Shown here in pieces: positions 35,401-43,782 of a DNA stretch of 64,000 nt. The notes below the pieces were generated by a model. It made no database searches, was not told the origin of the DNA, and saw only the letters and a program-made list of their open reading frames with translations. Each line of letters begins with the position of its first letter. Position 1 is the stretch's first letter. The translations under genes and the position numbers were made by a program. The DNA lies in assembly GCA_037893245.1 (NCBI GenBank), contig JBAIAA010000398.1, forward strand, positions 496,001 through 560,000. The letters run 5' to 3'. Origin of the DNA: Crossaster papposus (taxonomy: Eukaryota; Echinodermata; Asteroidea; Velatida; Solasteridae).

Positions 35401-37228
35401 GCAAAACCAACCCGACCTGACCAGCTGAAACAATGGCAAAACCAACCCGACCTGACCAGCTGAAACAATGGCAAAACCTACCCGACCTGACCAGCTGAAA
35501 CAATGGAAAAACCAACTCGACCTGACCAGCTGAAACAATGGCAAAACCTACCCGACCTGACCGAAACAATGGCAAAACCAACTCGACCTGACCAGCTGAA
35601 ACAATGGCAAAACCTACCTGACCAGCTGAAACTATGGCAAAACCTACCTGACCAGCTGAAACTATGGCAAAACCTACCTGACCTGACCAGCTGAAACAAT
35701 GGCAAAACCTACCTGACCTGACCAGCTAAAACAATGGCAAAACCAACCCGACCTGACCAGCTGAAACAATGGCAAAACCAACTCGACCTGACCAGCTGAA
35801 ACAATGGCAAAACCAACCCGACCTGACCGAAACAATGGCAAAACCAACTCGACCTGACCAGCTGAAACAATGGCAAAACCTACCTGACCAGCTGAAACAA
35901 TGGCAAAACCTACCCGACCTGACCAGCTGAAACAATGGCAAAACCAACCCGACCTGACCAGCTGAAACAATGGCAAAACCTACCTGACCTGACCAGCTGA
36001 AACAATGGCAAAACCTACCTGACCTGACCAGCTGAAACAATGGCAAAACCAACCCCACCTGACCAGCTGAAACAATGGCAAAACCAACCCCACCTGACCA
36101 GCTGAAACAATGGAAAAACCTACCCGACCTGACCAGCTGAAACAATGGCAAAACCTACCTGACCTGACCAGCTGAAACAATGGCAAAACCATCCCCACCT
36201 GACCAGCTGAAACAATGGAAAAACCTACCCGACCTGACCAGCTGAAACAATGGCAAAACCAACCCCACCTGACCAGCTGAAACAATGGAAAAACCTACCC
36301 GACCTGACCAGCTGAAACAATGGCAAAATCTACCTGACCAGCTGAAACAATGGCAAAACCTACCCGACCTGACCAGCTGAAACAATGGCAAAATCAACCC
36401 GACCTGACCAGCTGAAACAATGGAAAAACCTACCCGACCTGACCAGCTGAAACAATGGCAAAACCTACCTGACCAGCTGAAACAATGGCAAAACCTACCC
36501 GACCTGACTAGCTGAAACAATGGCAAAACCAACCCGACCTGACCAGCTGAAACAATGGAAAAACCAACCCGACCTGACCAGCTGAAACAATGAAAAAAAC
36601 CAACCCGACCCGACCAGCTGAAACAATGGCAAAACCAACCCGACCTGACCAGCAGAAACAATGGCAAAACCTACCTGACCTGACCAGCTGAAACAATGGA
36701 AAAACCAACCCGAGCTGACCAGCTGAAACAATGGCAAAACCAACCCGACCTGACCAGCTGAAACAATGGCAAAACCAACCAGACCTGACCAGCTTAAACA
36801 ATGGAAAAACCAACCCGACCTGACCAGCTGAAACCATGGCAAAACCTACCCGACCTGACCAGCTGAAACAATGGCAAAACCAACCCGACCTGACCAGCTG
36901 AAACAATGGCAAAACCAACCCGACCTGACCAGCTGAAACAATGGCAAAACCAACCCGACCTGACCAGCTGAAACAATGGCAAAACCAACCCGACCTGACC
37001 AGCTGAAACAATGGCAAAACAACCCGACCTGAGTCACGTACCAGACCCAAACTTGGTTGTGGTTTTAGGTTAGGTTTGTACAACGTTATCTTCGTGGATT
37101 ATGACTCTCAACTGAGGGAGTTATGAGAACCTTGTTTTTTCAGGTTTTTTTATTGTTTTAATTTTGTCTCAATTTTGTTCACAGCGCATCAACAGCATCA
37201 TGCATTTGAACGTGGACAGACAAAATAG
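20415..37228 (+). CDS. EIF4E3: Eukaryotic translation initiation factor 4E type 3 (seven exons)
   Basis: Cap-binding protein of the eIF4E class III family, 219 residues. Coding exons: 20415-20569, 22274-22346, 23282-23376, 24551-24611, 26860-26926, 33748-33912 and 37185-37228. All introns are GT-AG, and every joint keeps frame (155+73+95+61+67+165+44 = 660 nt). The start ATG at 20415 (GATATGG) has a better context than the in-frame ATG at 20394. Seen: WTFWLDR (46-52), [10 protein letters not shown] with the dorsal Trp 79, KPMWEDPSN with Trp 108/Glu 109 (equivalent to the eIF4E Trp102/Glu103 cap pair), [24 protein letters not shown], and the class III C-terminus HHAFERG. The human protein is 224 residues and is described as an atypical cap binder. 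At the second cap-stacking position (Trp56 in eIF4E1, Cys in vertebrate eIF4E3) this protein appears to have Val 62. It probably acts in cytoplasmic cap recognition, as a regulator rather than the main initiation factor. Confidence 0.95.
20907..21098. mobile_element. Foldback element with two nested inverted repeats
   Basis: Outer arms: ATAGGTCGGGGCGGACAT at 20907-20924 and its complement with one mismatch at 21081-21098. Inner arms: GCCGATGAAAACAATGCAC at 20959-20977 and its exact complement at 21018-21036. The stretch between inner and outer arms is not complementary, giving a cruciform-like plan. It is non-coding. Confidence 0.7.
21451..21528 (-). mobile_element. tRNA-like SINE fragment
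   Basis: On the minus strand GTGTAGTGGTTAGAGTATTG resembles a polymerase III A box. GTGGGTTCAAAGG, about 45 nt further on, resembles a B box. The acceptor stem does not close, so a functional tRNA is unlikely. It lies in eIF4E3 intron 1. Confidence 0.5.
23069..23119 (+). repeat. 17-bp tandem repeat, three perfect copies
   Basis: GCTGGTCCTAATTTATC repeated three times without change in eIF4E3 intron 2 (22347-23281). The rest of that intron shows nothing recognisable. The word GGTCCTA also occurs in the larger array of intron 3. Confidence 0.95.
23488..24052 (+). repeat. Pyrimidine-rich minisatellite in eIF4E3 intron 3
   Basis: About 19 units of roughly 30 bp built on TTTTGTTCATCTTGGTCCTACTTTTC, with length variants of 20-32 bp. 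The plus strand is almost purine-poor, giving extreme strand asymmetry. It begins about 110 bp after the exon 3 donor. Long frames of 208 and 172 codons across it (rich in Phe, Leu, Ile) arise only because the unit lacks stops, and are not genes. Confidence 0.93.
24781..24836. repeat. Perfect 56-bp palindrome without spacer
   Basis: The 28-bp arm beginning ATACCGCTTGGAGTCTGGGT is followed immediately by its exact complement. It lies in eIF4E3 intron 4, 170 bp after exon 4. The flanking words TTTAATACCG recur at 24899, so it may derive from a MITE terminus duplicated head to head. Confidence 0.97.
25887..26142 (+). repeat. Tandem duplication, period about 131 bp
   Basis: Two copies share TATTCCACTTTGTGTTTCC, TCTGCAGCA, GTTCTGGTTACTG and CTTCACAGAAACAAATA. 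They differ by small indels. Located in eIF4E3 intron 4, non-coding. Confidence 0.8.
26331..26660 (+). repeat. Tandem duplication, period 166 bp
   Basis: AACTTTGTCTTTAAATGTAT begins the first copy at 26331 and recurs at 26497. Both continue through ATCTAGTGAG, CCTTTCTTAAAT, TTAGAGTGAAAAAA and CATAAACCGCTCAACCC. Located in eIF4E3 intron 4, ending 200 bp before exon 5. Confidence 0.85.
27013..27138 (+). repeat. Direct duplication, period 81 bp
   Basis: A 45-bp block (ACTGAACCTGTGTGCAGTTG ... TTTGGTATGC) occurs at 27013-27057 and, with one change, at 27094-27138. Each copy is followed by a GGAGTTAGGGTTAA word. Located in eIF4E3 intron 5 just after exon 5. Confidence 0.85.
27771..28385 (+). repeat. 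110-bp subterminal tandem array
   Basis: Units start CATTTTTACTGTAGTATTAT at 27771, 27881, 27991, 28101 and 28211, exactly 110 bp apart, with a more diverged sixth at about 28321. Each contains the self-complementary word TACTGCAGTA. Similar words at 27520-27770 and 31629-31990 suggest the whole end is built from degenerate copies. Confidence 0.93.
29778..30548. mobile_element. hAT-type MITE, 771 bp, with 8-bp target duplication
   Basis: The left end, TAAAGTCCGAAGTCTTCTGC (continuing TTT), is exactly complemented at the right end, giving 23-bp perfect terminal repeats. CAATAGAC flanks both sides (29770-29777 and 30549-30556). An 8-bp duplication is diagnostic of hAT-like transposition. No transposase frame is present, so it must have been moved in trans. 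It sits inside the larger TA-flanked element and is therefore younger. Confidence 0.88.
30905..31125. mobile_element. Foldback repeat built on CAACTCGGCCC
   Basis: GTCAACTCGGCCCCA occurs in tandem at 30906-30945. It is complemented by GGGCCAAGTTGATTTTGGGC and GGGCCGAGTTGACTGGG at 31100-31132. The spacer holds CGAGACAGCTTGACCGTCGA and related inverted words. It is GC-rich in an AT-rich host, non-coding, and nested in the 4.5-kb element. Confidence 0.55.
32196..32830. mobile_element. 635-bp MITE with 37-bp terminal inverted repeats
   Basis: The left end (32196-32232, ATATGTGACCTGTCACTACA...) and the complemented right end (32793-32830, TATATGTGGCCTGTCACCAC...) match through AAAATGAGAGTAAAGTCG with only two or three differences. 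The interior is AT-rich without a transposase. Located in eIF4E3 intron 5. The target duplication is uncertain because the flanks are AT repeats. Confidence 0.75.
32942..33695 (+). mobile_element. TA-flanked MITE family A with amplified 54-bp terminus
   Basis: The element starts AAGGTAGGATACACC and ends GGTGTATCCTACCTT. TA flanks both ends (32940-32941, 33696-33697). The first 54 bp, including the terminal repeat and GGTAATTGCTTGAATTATCA, is repeated about eight times (32942 to about 33420). The single-copy body follows, shared with the copies near 3.7 kb and 61.5 kb. The tandem part is open in one frame on each strand because 54 is a multiple of three; this is not a gene. Confidence 0.85.
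34048..37032. repeat. 3-kb minisatellite of 35-bp units in eIF4E3 intron 6
   Basis: About 85-90 units of ACCAGCTGAAACAATGGCAA + AACCTACCCGACCTG, with recurrent 30- and 25-bp deletion variants that drop one CCCGACCTG segment. Point variants (CCAACCCG vs CCTACCCG, GGAAAAAC vs GGCAAAAC) are arranged in patterns. A block of about 546 bp is repeated nearly identically (for example 34587-34823 and 35133-35369). The many minus-strand frames (up to 191 codons, repeating [10 protein letters not shown] / PLFQLVRSG) come from a stop-free unit whose 35-bp length cycles through all frames, and should not be annotated as proteins. Confidence 0.97.
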
Positions 37229-39630
37229 ACTTCAATCCCTTTTTGAAAGAACTGAAGACTTATTTTTAACACATGAGCAATCTGTGTGCTTATTGGATAC
37301 TGGCTGTCATGTGATAAGGACCTTGTACCAATCCTGTAGAGAACACTAGCGGTGAGGAAAATCCAGCACCAATGGAGGGTTGAGCACTGATAACAGCAAG
37401 TAAAGAGCAAGAATTACTGGGAGGTTCCACAAAGACACGCATGGCAGAGAGCTAGGATAGTAGCATCTTGTATCTGAAGAGACTACTGTAAGATGCTTTG
37501 TTGACACCATCTATTGGCAGGTTTCTTTCAGTGGTTCAGTGGTATGGTCAGTGGTGTCAACCATCTCAAAAATAGTCAAAAGACCAGTCACAAGGCCAGT
37601 CACAAGGCCAGTCGCAAGACCAGTCGCAAGACCAGTCGCAAGACCAGTCGCAAGACCAGTCGCAAGACCAGTCGCAAGACCACTAACAAGACCAGTCACA
37701 TGACCAGTCACATGACCAGTCACATGACCAGTCACATGACCAGTCACAAGACCAGTCACATTAGCTTGATTAGCTTGAGAGTTGAATTAAGATTGACTGT
37801 CTTGTGTTAGTCTTGTGACGGTTAGTCTTGTGGTGGTTTTGTAGGGTCTTGGCTACAACTCTGGGTAGGATATATTGGCTATTTTACACTTGTCTGCTGT
37901 CAAAACAAGAGCAACCTCGTTTCCGTGGGTACGTTTTTTAATAATCTCTCCGAACAACATTGGGTATACAGTGTTTATTCAAAATAGGTTGATCATAGGG
38001 CAAAATACCCTATTAAAATCAACTTATCCATATCATGGAGGCACAGTCTTGGAAAAACAATGCTTTGTTTGTGTAGTGCTGGAAGTAATGCGAGTGCGCA
38101 TAGTGCATGCAGCTTTTGAAATATACCCGCAGTATACAGTGAACACTTGAGCAGAGGAATGACTAGGTAGAGTCTGAAACGGGCGTCTAGAGCTATGGCT
38201 ACGCCTATTGTCAACCTGCTTTATAGGCGTAGTTGTAATATGGCTACGTCTATCGTAAACCTGCTTTATAGGCATTAGGACGCGGTCATGGTTGTATTTT
38301 ACATGGCCAGGAGTACTAAAAGGATGTGTACGCATCCTCTGGAGTCCAGGTTAATACAAGATTTGAAGAATTGTTTGGGCAAATCCCAACATAGCTTTAT
38401 TCTGTAGTTTTCCTCTTGCATGTGGTGAATGCAAACAAAATATTGTAACTGAAGAAAATGTCCAAAATCAAGTTAGTATAGATTGCTATTTTGGGTTAAT
38501 GGACCACAAGGTGTTTGTACTTTAAGATAAATTTAAGCATGGAACAACAAATTGATTAAATAGAAAGTATATAAAGTAGATGCGGTCATATTACTCAATT
38601 ATCTTTTACCAAATTGTATACCTTTACCTACTATAGGTTAATCTCTCTTGTGTTTACAGTTCATGCTTGAATTTTTTTTATGGGATAGTTTTTCACAAAC
38701 CTTGATCTGAGATAAGTTCAGGCCAGCATCTGTGGGTAGTACACCCTAATATTTTTGGCCACGCTTGCTGCAAGCCAAGCGCTGACAGATATTCGCGACC
38801 TTGCTTGTGTCGTGTTTATCCATCATCCGTTTTGTATCCCAGATTAACTTTGCATGTATATGCACAGCATCCAACGCAAACTAGTTAAAAGCAAAATTAT
38901 TTTATTGAAAGCTTTTTTTAGAGAAACACAGTATTTGCTCTATCTGTGCATGACTCATTTCCTCAATAAGATATACTTCTCATCATACAAACCCACAAAA
39001 ACATCCCAAAAACAGACACACAGTCCTACCTTCTATACGATACTGTGGACATTCCTTTGTATTCATGTAGTTAAGAAAACGTTGGCTGAATACTCATTTT
39101 TTTTCACTTTTACAATTTAGATTTCGAGTCGCTCACTTTTCTACAGTTAACCCTAATCCTATTTTTTCTTTTTTAGAAAAGGCAAAACGAACTGCATACG
39201 TGTGCAAGTCCACAATCCGTAACCATTTCCCGCATCCTGTGGACGTCAATTGTCTGCAGGTCCACAGTGCATATAAAAAGGTTCCTACATGAAGAGAGAA
39301 CAACAGATTCATTGAACATAAGAACGATCCTTGAATGCAAGTTTGCATGCTTAGTCTATAGAAACAAAGTGAAAACATGCCTTGGCCTCGGACATAATAG
39401 TAAAATATGACACTGCCGTGCATGCAGTGACCAACAAGCTGAAGCTTTTGTGACTTTAATTCAATGGGAGCTAATCATCCTTACTGGCAGCTGTGAAACT
39501 GAATTGCGAAAGATGTCACATTATTATCCCTGCTCATTAGGCCCACGAAACATTCCAAATACCATCTCAGCTCGATCCTTCGATCAATGCTGCCATTTCT
39601 GCACAAAGCAGCTAATAACAACCATCTCTG
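37229..39630. other. 3' flank of eIF4E3
   Basis: Probably starts with the eIF4E3 3' UTR. The first poly(A)-type hexamer after the stop that I found is ATTAAA at 38012, so the 3' end is not fixed. Contents: a 12-bp tandem array (listed), a 42-bp duplication ATGGCTACGCCTATTGTCAA... at 38198-38275, and AT-rich sequence. No other gene was recognised. Confidence 0.4.
37577..37760. repeat. 12-bp tandem array (ACCAGTCACAAG)n
   Basis: About 15 units of ACCAGTC(A/G)CA(A/T)G. Variants are grouped: CACAAG first, then CGCAAG, then CACATG. As 12 is a multiple of three it gives parallel open frames on both strands (repeating KTSR and TGLA); these are artefacts unless transcripts show otherwise. It lies about 350 bp after the eIF4E3 stop, possibly within its 3' UTR. 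Confidence 0.95.
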
Positions 39631-39639
39631 CCCTCATGC

Positions 39640-39745
39640 AAGTACTCATTTACTCCTGGGTGGAGAGAAGCAATGAGTGACAAAGTGCCTTGCCCAAGGG
39701 CACACGCACCATAGTCCCAGTTCGGACTCAAACTCACAACCTGCA
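39640..39745 (-). mobile_element. SINE fragment related to the one at 12.1 kb
   Basis: The plus strand reads TACTCCTGGGTGGAGAGAAG, then CCTTGCCCAAGGGCACACGC, then a degenerate B-box complement (GTTCGGACTCAAACTC). This is the same order as at 12095-12240, indicating a second, more decayed copy in the same orientation. Confidence 0.55.
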
Positions 39746-41791
39746 GCTTTACCTACAGATTTCAAATTCAATGCTCCAGACCACGACACTCCACATCACT
39801 CCACGTAGACTCGTTACTCCACGTAGACTTGTCACACTAGTACCCCCTAAACAGTTGAAAAGAAAGAGTTGTGGGAGACCACTGAAAGACATTCTAACAC
39901 ATTTTCAATGGCACCTGGCATTCACACGAAGATGCTACGTAAATTTTCGCGACATATTGCACAAAGCATCACCCACACATCTTCAGTCACAAAGCATCAC
40001 CCACACATCTTCATAGAATGTTCCTGCTTACAGGCCACAAATCATTTTTTTTTCATTTTTTTTCTGCAATTGATGAATTCAAAATCAAACGTTTGTGTGT
40101 GACAGTTTGGTTTATTTAAATTGTGTAGCTAAGTAACAGCAAACTCAGTTTCAGCCATGTTTCATTTGGCATCAATATTTATAATGAACTTCAAAAAAAG
40201 TCTGAAGCAGACTTTTTTTTCTGAATTTTTTTTATTTAAAGACGGAAATTGATTAGCTATTTAAAATTTGTTTAAAAACACTAACAACATACTCTTAATA
40301 CTCGAATGTAAAAGGGAATGTACATCATTTGCTTTTGCTGTAATTTTCAGAAATGAATGAATTTGGGGGGTTAGTATATTATAGCAAATATTGTTAGTAC
40401 ACTGACTAAAGTGACGTTTTGGTTTTGTAGATTCTAGAAAACAATCAAGAAAACCAATGTTCTTGTAGTCAGGTACCGTGGCCCAACTTGAGATGAAACA
40501 AAGCAATCTGTAGACGTTGAGGAATTTGTACAGGTCAGATAATTAGTTGTACCCCTTCTTCACAGGTGTGTGATCAATTGCAAAGAAAATGTGGAATAAC
40601 TAAATATGAAAAATGAGGAGCAGTATTTGAAAAAAGTCAGTGAAAAAAGGAAAAAAAGAAAGACTTGACTTGAAAATGTTACCACAACAGGAGCGATTAT
40701 TTGACAGGATGCTTCAGACTGTCATTCCCTAACAGTACAGTGAAGTATTTTGTGGTAATTTGTCCATTTATTTTGTTGATGTTTGCAAATGTTGTATATT
40801 CCCTTTAAAAAGTAAATCCAGATCCAAACATCCCATTTTATTTCCGTTTTGTTTCCTACCTTTTAATCTATGCGTTATGTTTCCTTTGCCAGTATTACAT
40901 TACTATTGTAGTTAAAGGTGTATCGATGTAAATATTGTACAAATTAAAAGAAAAACGAAAAACGAAAGCAACTAATAATGCATTGATAAGCTTTAAAGAA
41001 GCATGTGTTTATTTGTGTTAAACAGTCCAGTGGTTTTAGAGATAATATGATTAGTTACATGTAGTATGATTGGACTGGTTTTGTTCATGTGGTGAATGAT
41101 AATTTTCAAAGAAACCCGTTTTAGGTCGAGGCCCGTGTGGACTATTTTGTATCCAGTTCGATATAAACAAGAAGAAATTCATTAGCAAATACAAGTCGAG
41201 TAACAAATTTTTGGCCAGTGTAGAAAAATATTTTGAACAAAAATTATTCCTTTTTCTAGAAGATAATGATAATTATACAAGCTCAGCAAAAGTTGTTATA
41301 TTTGGCGTGCTACAACTTGTGACGAAAAAGAAGAATATATAAATACATAATTGTAAAATATGATGTGCACACACAAAAATAAACCCTTTTGGTGCAGGAA
41401 ACTTTAAAACCCGAAATGAACATTATTTCTGAGAAATTATTGAGAAATGTCCACTGGGTTGTACACTTATCTGTTTTTGCATGTATACCTTTAAAGCATG
41501 TACATAAACATGTACGTGTGTATAATTATCTGCACTGTATATTTGTATTTCTTAAAATATGGTTTGGCAGTCGGCAGAAATGCATTGCTTGTAAATTCTG
41601 TAAAATCCATGTGTACAAATTGCTGACTGTGTATACTGTAATGAAATTAGCCCCTCACTATTACTTTCCCCCTACTTTATTCTTTTGGTTTAGCCATCCC
41701 TTGCCCATCACCCCATGAGCTGTCTGTAGCAGTCCAGCCAGGCATGCATTATTATTTGCATAATCTGGGATAATCCTATTGTAATCCCCCA
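39746..41791. other. Intergenic, no recognised gene
   Basis: AT-rich. The plus frame at 39690-40016 is mostly SINE-derived. A short hairpin AAAAAAAGTCTGAAGCAGACTTTTTTTT lies at about 40194-40221. Nothing else is supported. Confidence 0.4.
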
Positions 41792-42223
41792 TGTTGTTGG
41801 GACTTTGTATTACTTTTGGGGAGTTGAGTCTGCTGGGTGCTGTGCTGGGGTGAGGTTGTGTGTTTTGCCTGGGCGTGGCAGGAGAAAACGTAACGTAAGT
41901 TGGATTTCAATCTCCCCCTGGGTTGGGAGTAGAGTAATGGTACTTCAATGTACCATAAGCTACTCCCAAACTTATCGACCATCACCGAGCCCCTGTCTTT
42001 CTTATTTGTTATGATTATTTATTTAAGTTCTCTTGTTAATTTAATGTCATTAAATTAACTTACATAAATAATAAACTAGTAGTAGGTAAATATTAGGGCC
42101 TAAGTAAATAATAAGTAGGTAATAATAAGTAGGTATAATAAGTAAACAATAAATCTGATTGTGGCCTAACGGTACATCTATTTTTCTCGCTTTTATCTCG
42201 CTGCGGCCCCTGACCACGCTACA
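41792..42223 (+). mobile_element. Ty3/gypsy-type LTR with tRNA-Leu primer site
   Basis: About 432 bp beginning TGTTGTTGGGAC and ending CACGCTACA (5' TG ... CA 3'). An AATAAA lies at 42148-42153 and short TAAGTAGGTAATAA repeats precede it. Immediately downstream, TGGTGGCAGCGGTGGGAT (from 42226) is complementary to the 3' end of tRNA-Leu, as at the minus-strand primer site of many gypsy elements. The LTR points plus, but the pol sequence next to it points minus. Confidence 0.65.
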
Positions 42224-42264
42224 ATTGGTGGCAGCGGTGGGATAAAAGCGAGAAAAATAGATGT
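42174..42264. repeat. Perfect 24-bp inverted repeat at a retroelement junction
   Basis: ACATCTATTTTTCTCGCTTT(TATC) at 42174-42197 is exactly complemented at 42241-42264. The 43-bp loop holds the LTR end and primer site. The right arm is also read as the last codons of the truncated integrase on the minus strand. This marks a fold-back junction. Confidence 0.95.
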
Positions 42265-43782
42265 TCCTTTACTTGACTTTGGAAAGGGACCCATGACATC
42301 TATAGCCAACTTCTCTATTGGTGCACCAACTGGAACTTGAACGAGATTGGCTCGCCGTTTGGGAATAGGGGACTTTCTACTCTGACATTGAGGACACTGT
42401 CTAACCCAAATCTTGACATCCTTACTGCACCCTATCCAGTAATACTTGTTCTTGACCTTTGGGATTGTTTTGGCTACACCAAGATGACCACCTCCCGGCC
42501 CGTCATGAGCTGCTGCCATGATCTGTTCTTGAAGTGAGTCCGGGATAACCAGTAATAGGTGAGATGCTATGCCAGTATCATTTGTCCAGCGCCGATAGAG
42601 ACAGCCCTGTTGAAGCTCCAATTGGTCCTATTGGAACCAGAAACCCTTGGTTCGTTGATCTACGCCACCAATAGCTGTACCATCTGGACGTTGCCCAGCC
42701 TGCTTCCACTTGATGATTGGTGCCAAGATTGGGTCATCTTGCTGTGCTTTGCTTAATTTGCCCAGATCCCAGCTCGGCAAGGAAACGGCATTACACTCCC
42801 CTGTCACCAGTGGATACCTGGACAGTGCATCTGCATTTCGGTGTTTGGTACCAGGTCGATGCTGAACATCAAATTCAAAGGTGTTAAGTATGTCTAACCA
42901 ACGTGCAACCTGCCCTTCTGGATCTTTGAAGTTAAATAACCACCGCAGAGAACCATGATCAGTACGCAGCAAAAAACGTCGTCCATAGAGGTAGTGTTTA
43001 AAGTAACGGACGAAGGTAACTACAGCCAGTAACTCTCTCCTGGTGACGCTATACCGTCGTTCTGCTTTGCTGAGGGTACGACTGGCATAAGCTATGACTT
43101 GTTCTTTTCCGTCATGCATTTGGGACAAGACGGCACCTATACCTTTATCACTAGCATCTGTATCCAACACAAAAGGCAGAGTAAAGTCGGGGTAGGCCAA
43201 CACTGGAGCCGTTGTTAGCTTGCATTTCAAATGTTCAAATGCCTGACTACACTCATCCGTCCAAAGGAACTTCATGTTTTTCTGTGTAAGTCGATGTAGA
43301 GGTTCAGCAACATGAGCAAAATCAACAATGAACTTCCGATAGTAGGAACAGATGCCAGGAAAACTGCGGACATCAGTGAGATTACACGGAGTAGGCCATT
43401 CCCGGACTCGCTGTGTTTTTGCAGGATCTGTAGCAATCCCCTCAGAGGAAACAACATGGCCCAAATAAACTACTTTCTGACGAGTTAGGACACATTTCTT
43501 GGGCTTCAGCTTTAAACCTGCTCCTTGAAGTGCACTGAATACTTTGGACAGCCGGTCTAAATGTTCATCAAACCCCTTGGAATAGATAATGATGTCATCC
43601 AAGTAGATGAGACAAACCTCCCATTGAAGACCCTGCAAGACAACTTCCATCAACCTCTCGAAGGTACTTGGAGCATTGCATAATCCGAAAGGGAGTACAT
43701 TGAACTCGTATAACCCAGTACCGGTAGTGAAGGCAGTTTTCTCGCGGTCATTAGGATGTACTTCAGTCTGCCAATATCCAGG
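42241..43782 (-). pseudogene. Ty3/gypsy pol fragment: reverse transcriptase, RNase H, integrase zinc finger
   Basis: On the minus strand the frame runs from the middle of a gypsy reverse transcriptase (GYWQ, then LPFGLCNAPS, YLDDIIIYS with the YxDD catalytic pair, YLGHVVS), through RNase H (DTDASDKGIGAVLSQ, RRELLAVV, RTDHGSLRWL, NADALSR). It reaches the integrase H2C2 zinc-binding domain (HxxxGGGHLG ... CPQC) and the first residues of the integrase core (AIDVMGPFP). It is broken: the N-terminal RT motif with the first catalytic Asp is missing, one in-frame TAG (42628-42630) separates RNase H from integrase, and the integrase core is lost at the fold-back junction. gag and protease are absent. 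This is a fossil, not an active element. Confidence 0.92.

Noticed and set aside
34102-37083. Many minus-strand frames of 65-191 codons repeating [10 protein letters not shown] and PLFQLVRSG
   Set aside because: They arise from a 35-bp tandem unit that lacks stops in the minus-strand frames. Frames interconvert as the unit cycles, and the region is inside an eIF4E3 intron.
37511-37810. Repetitive frames of Thr-Ser-Arg-Lys and Thr-Gly-Leu-Ala
   Set aside because: Low-complexity 12-bp array; no evidence of coding.
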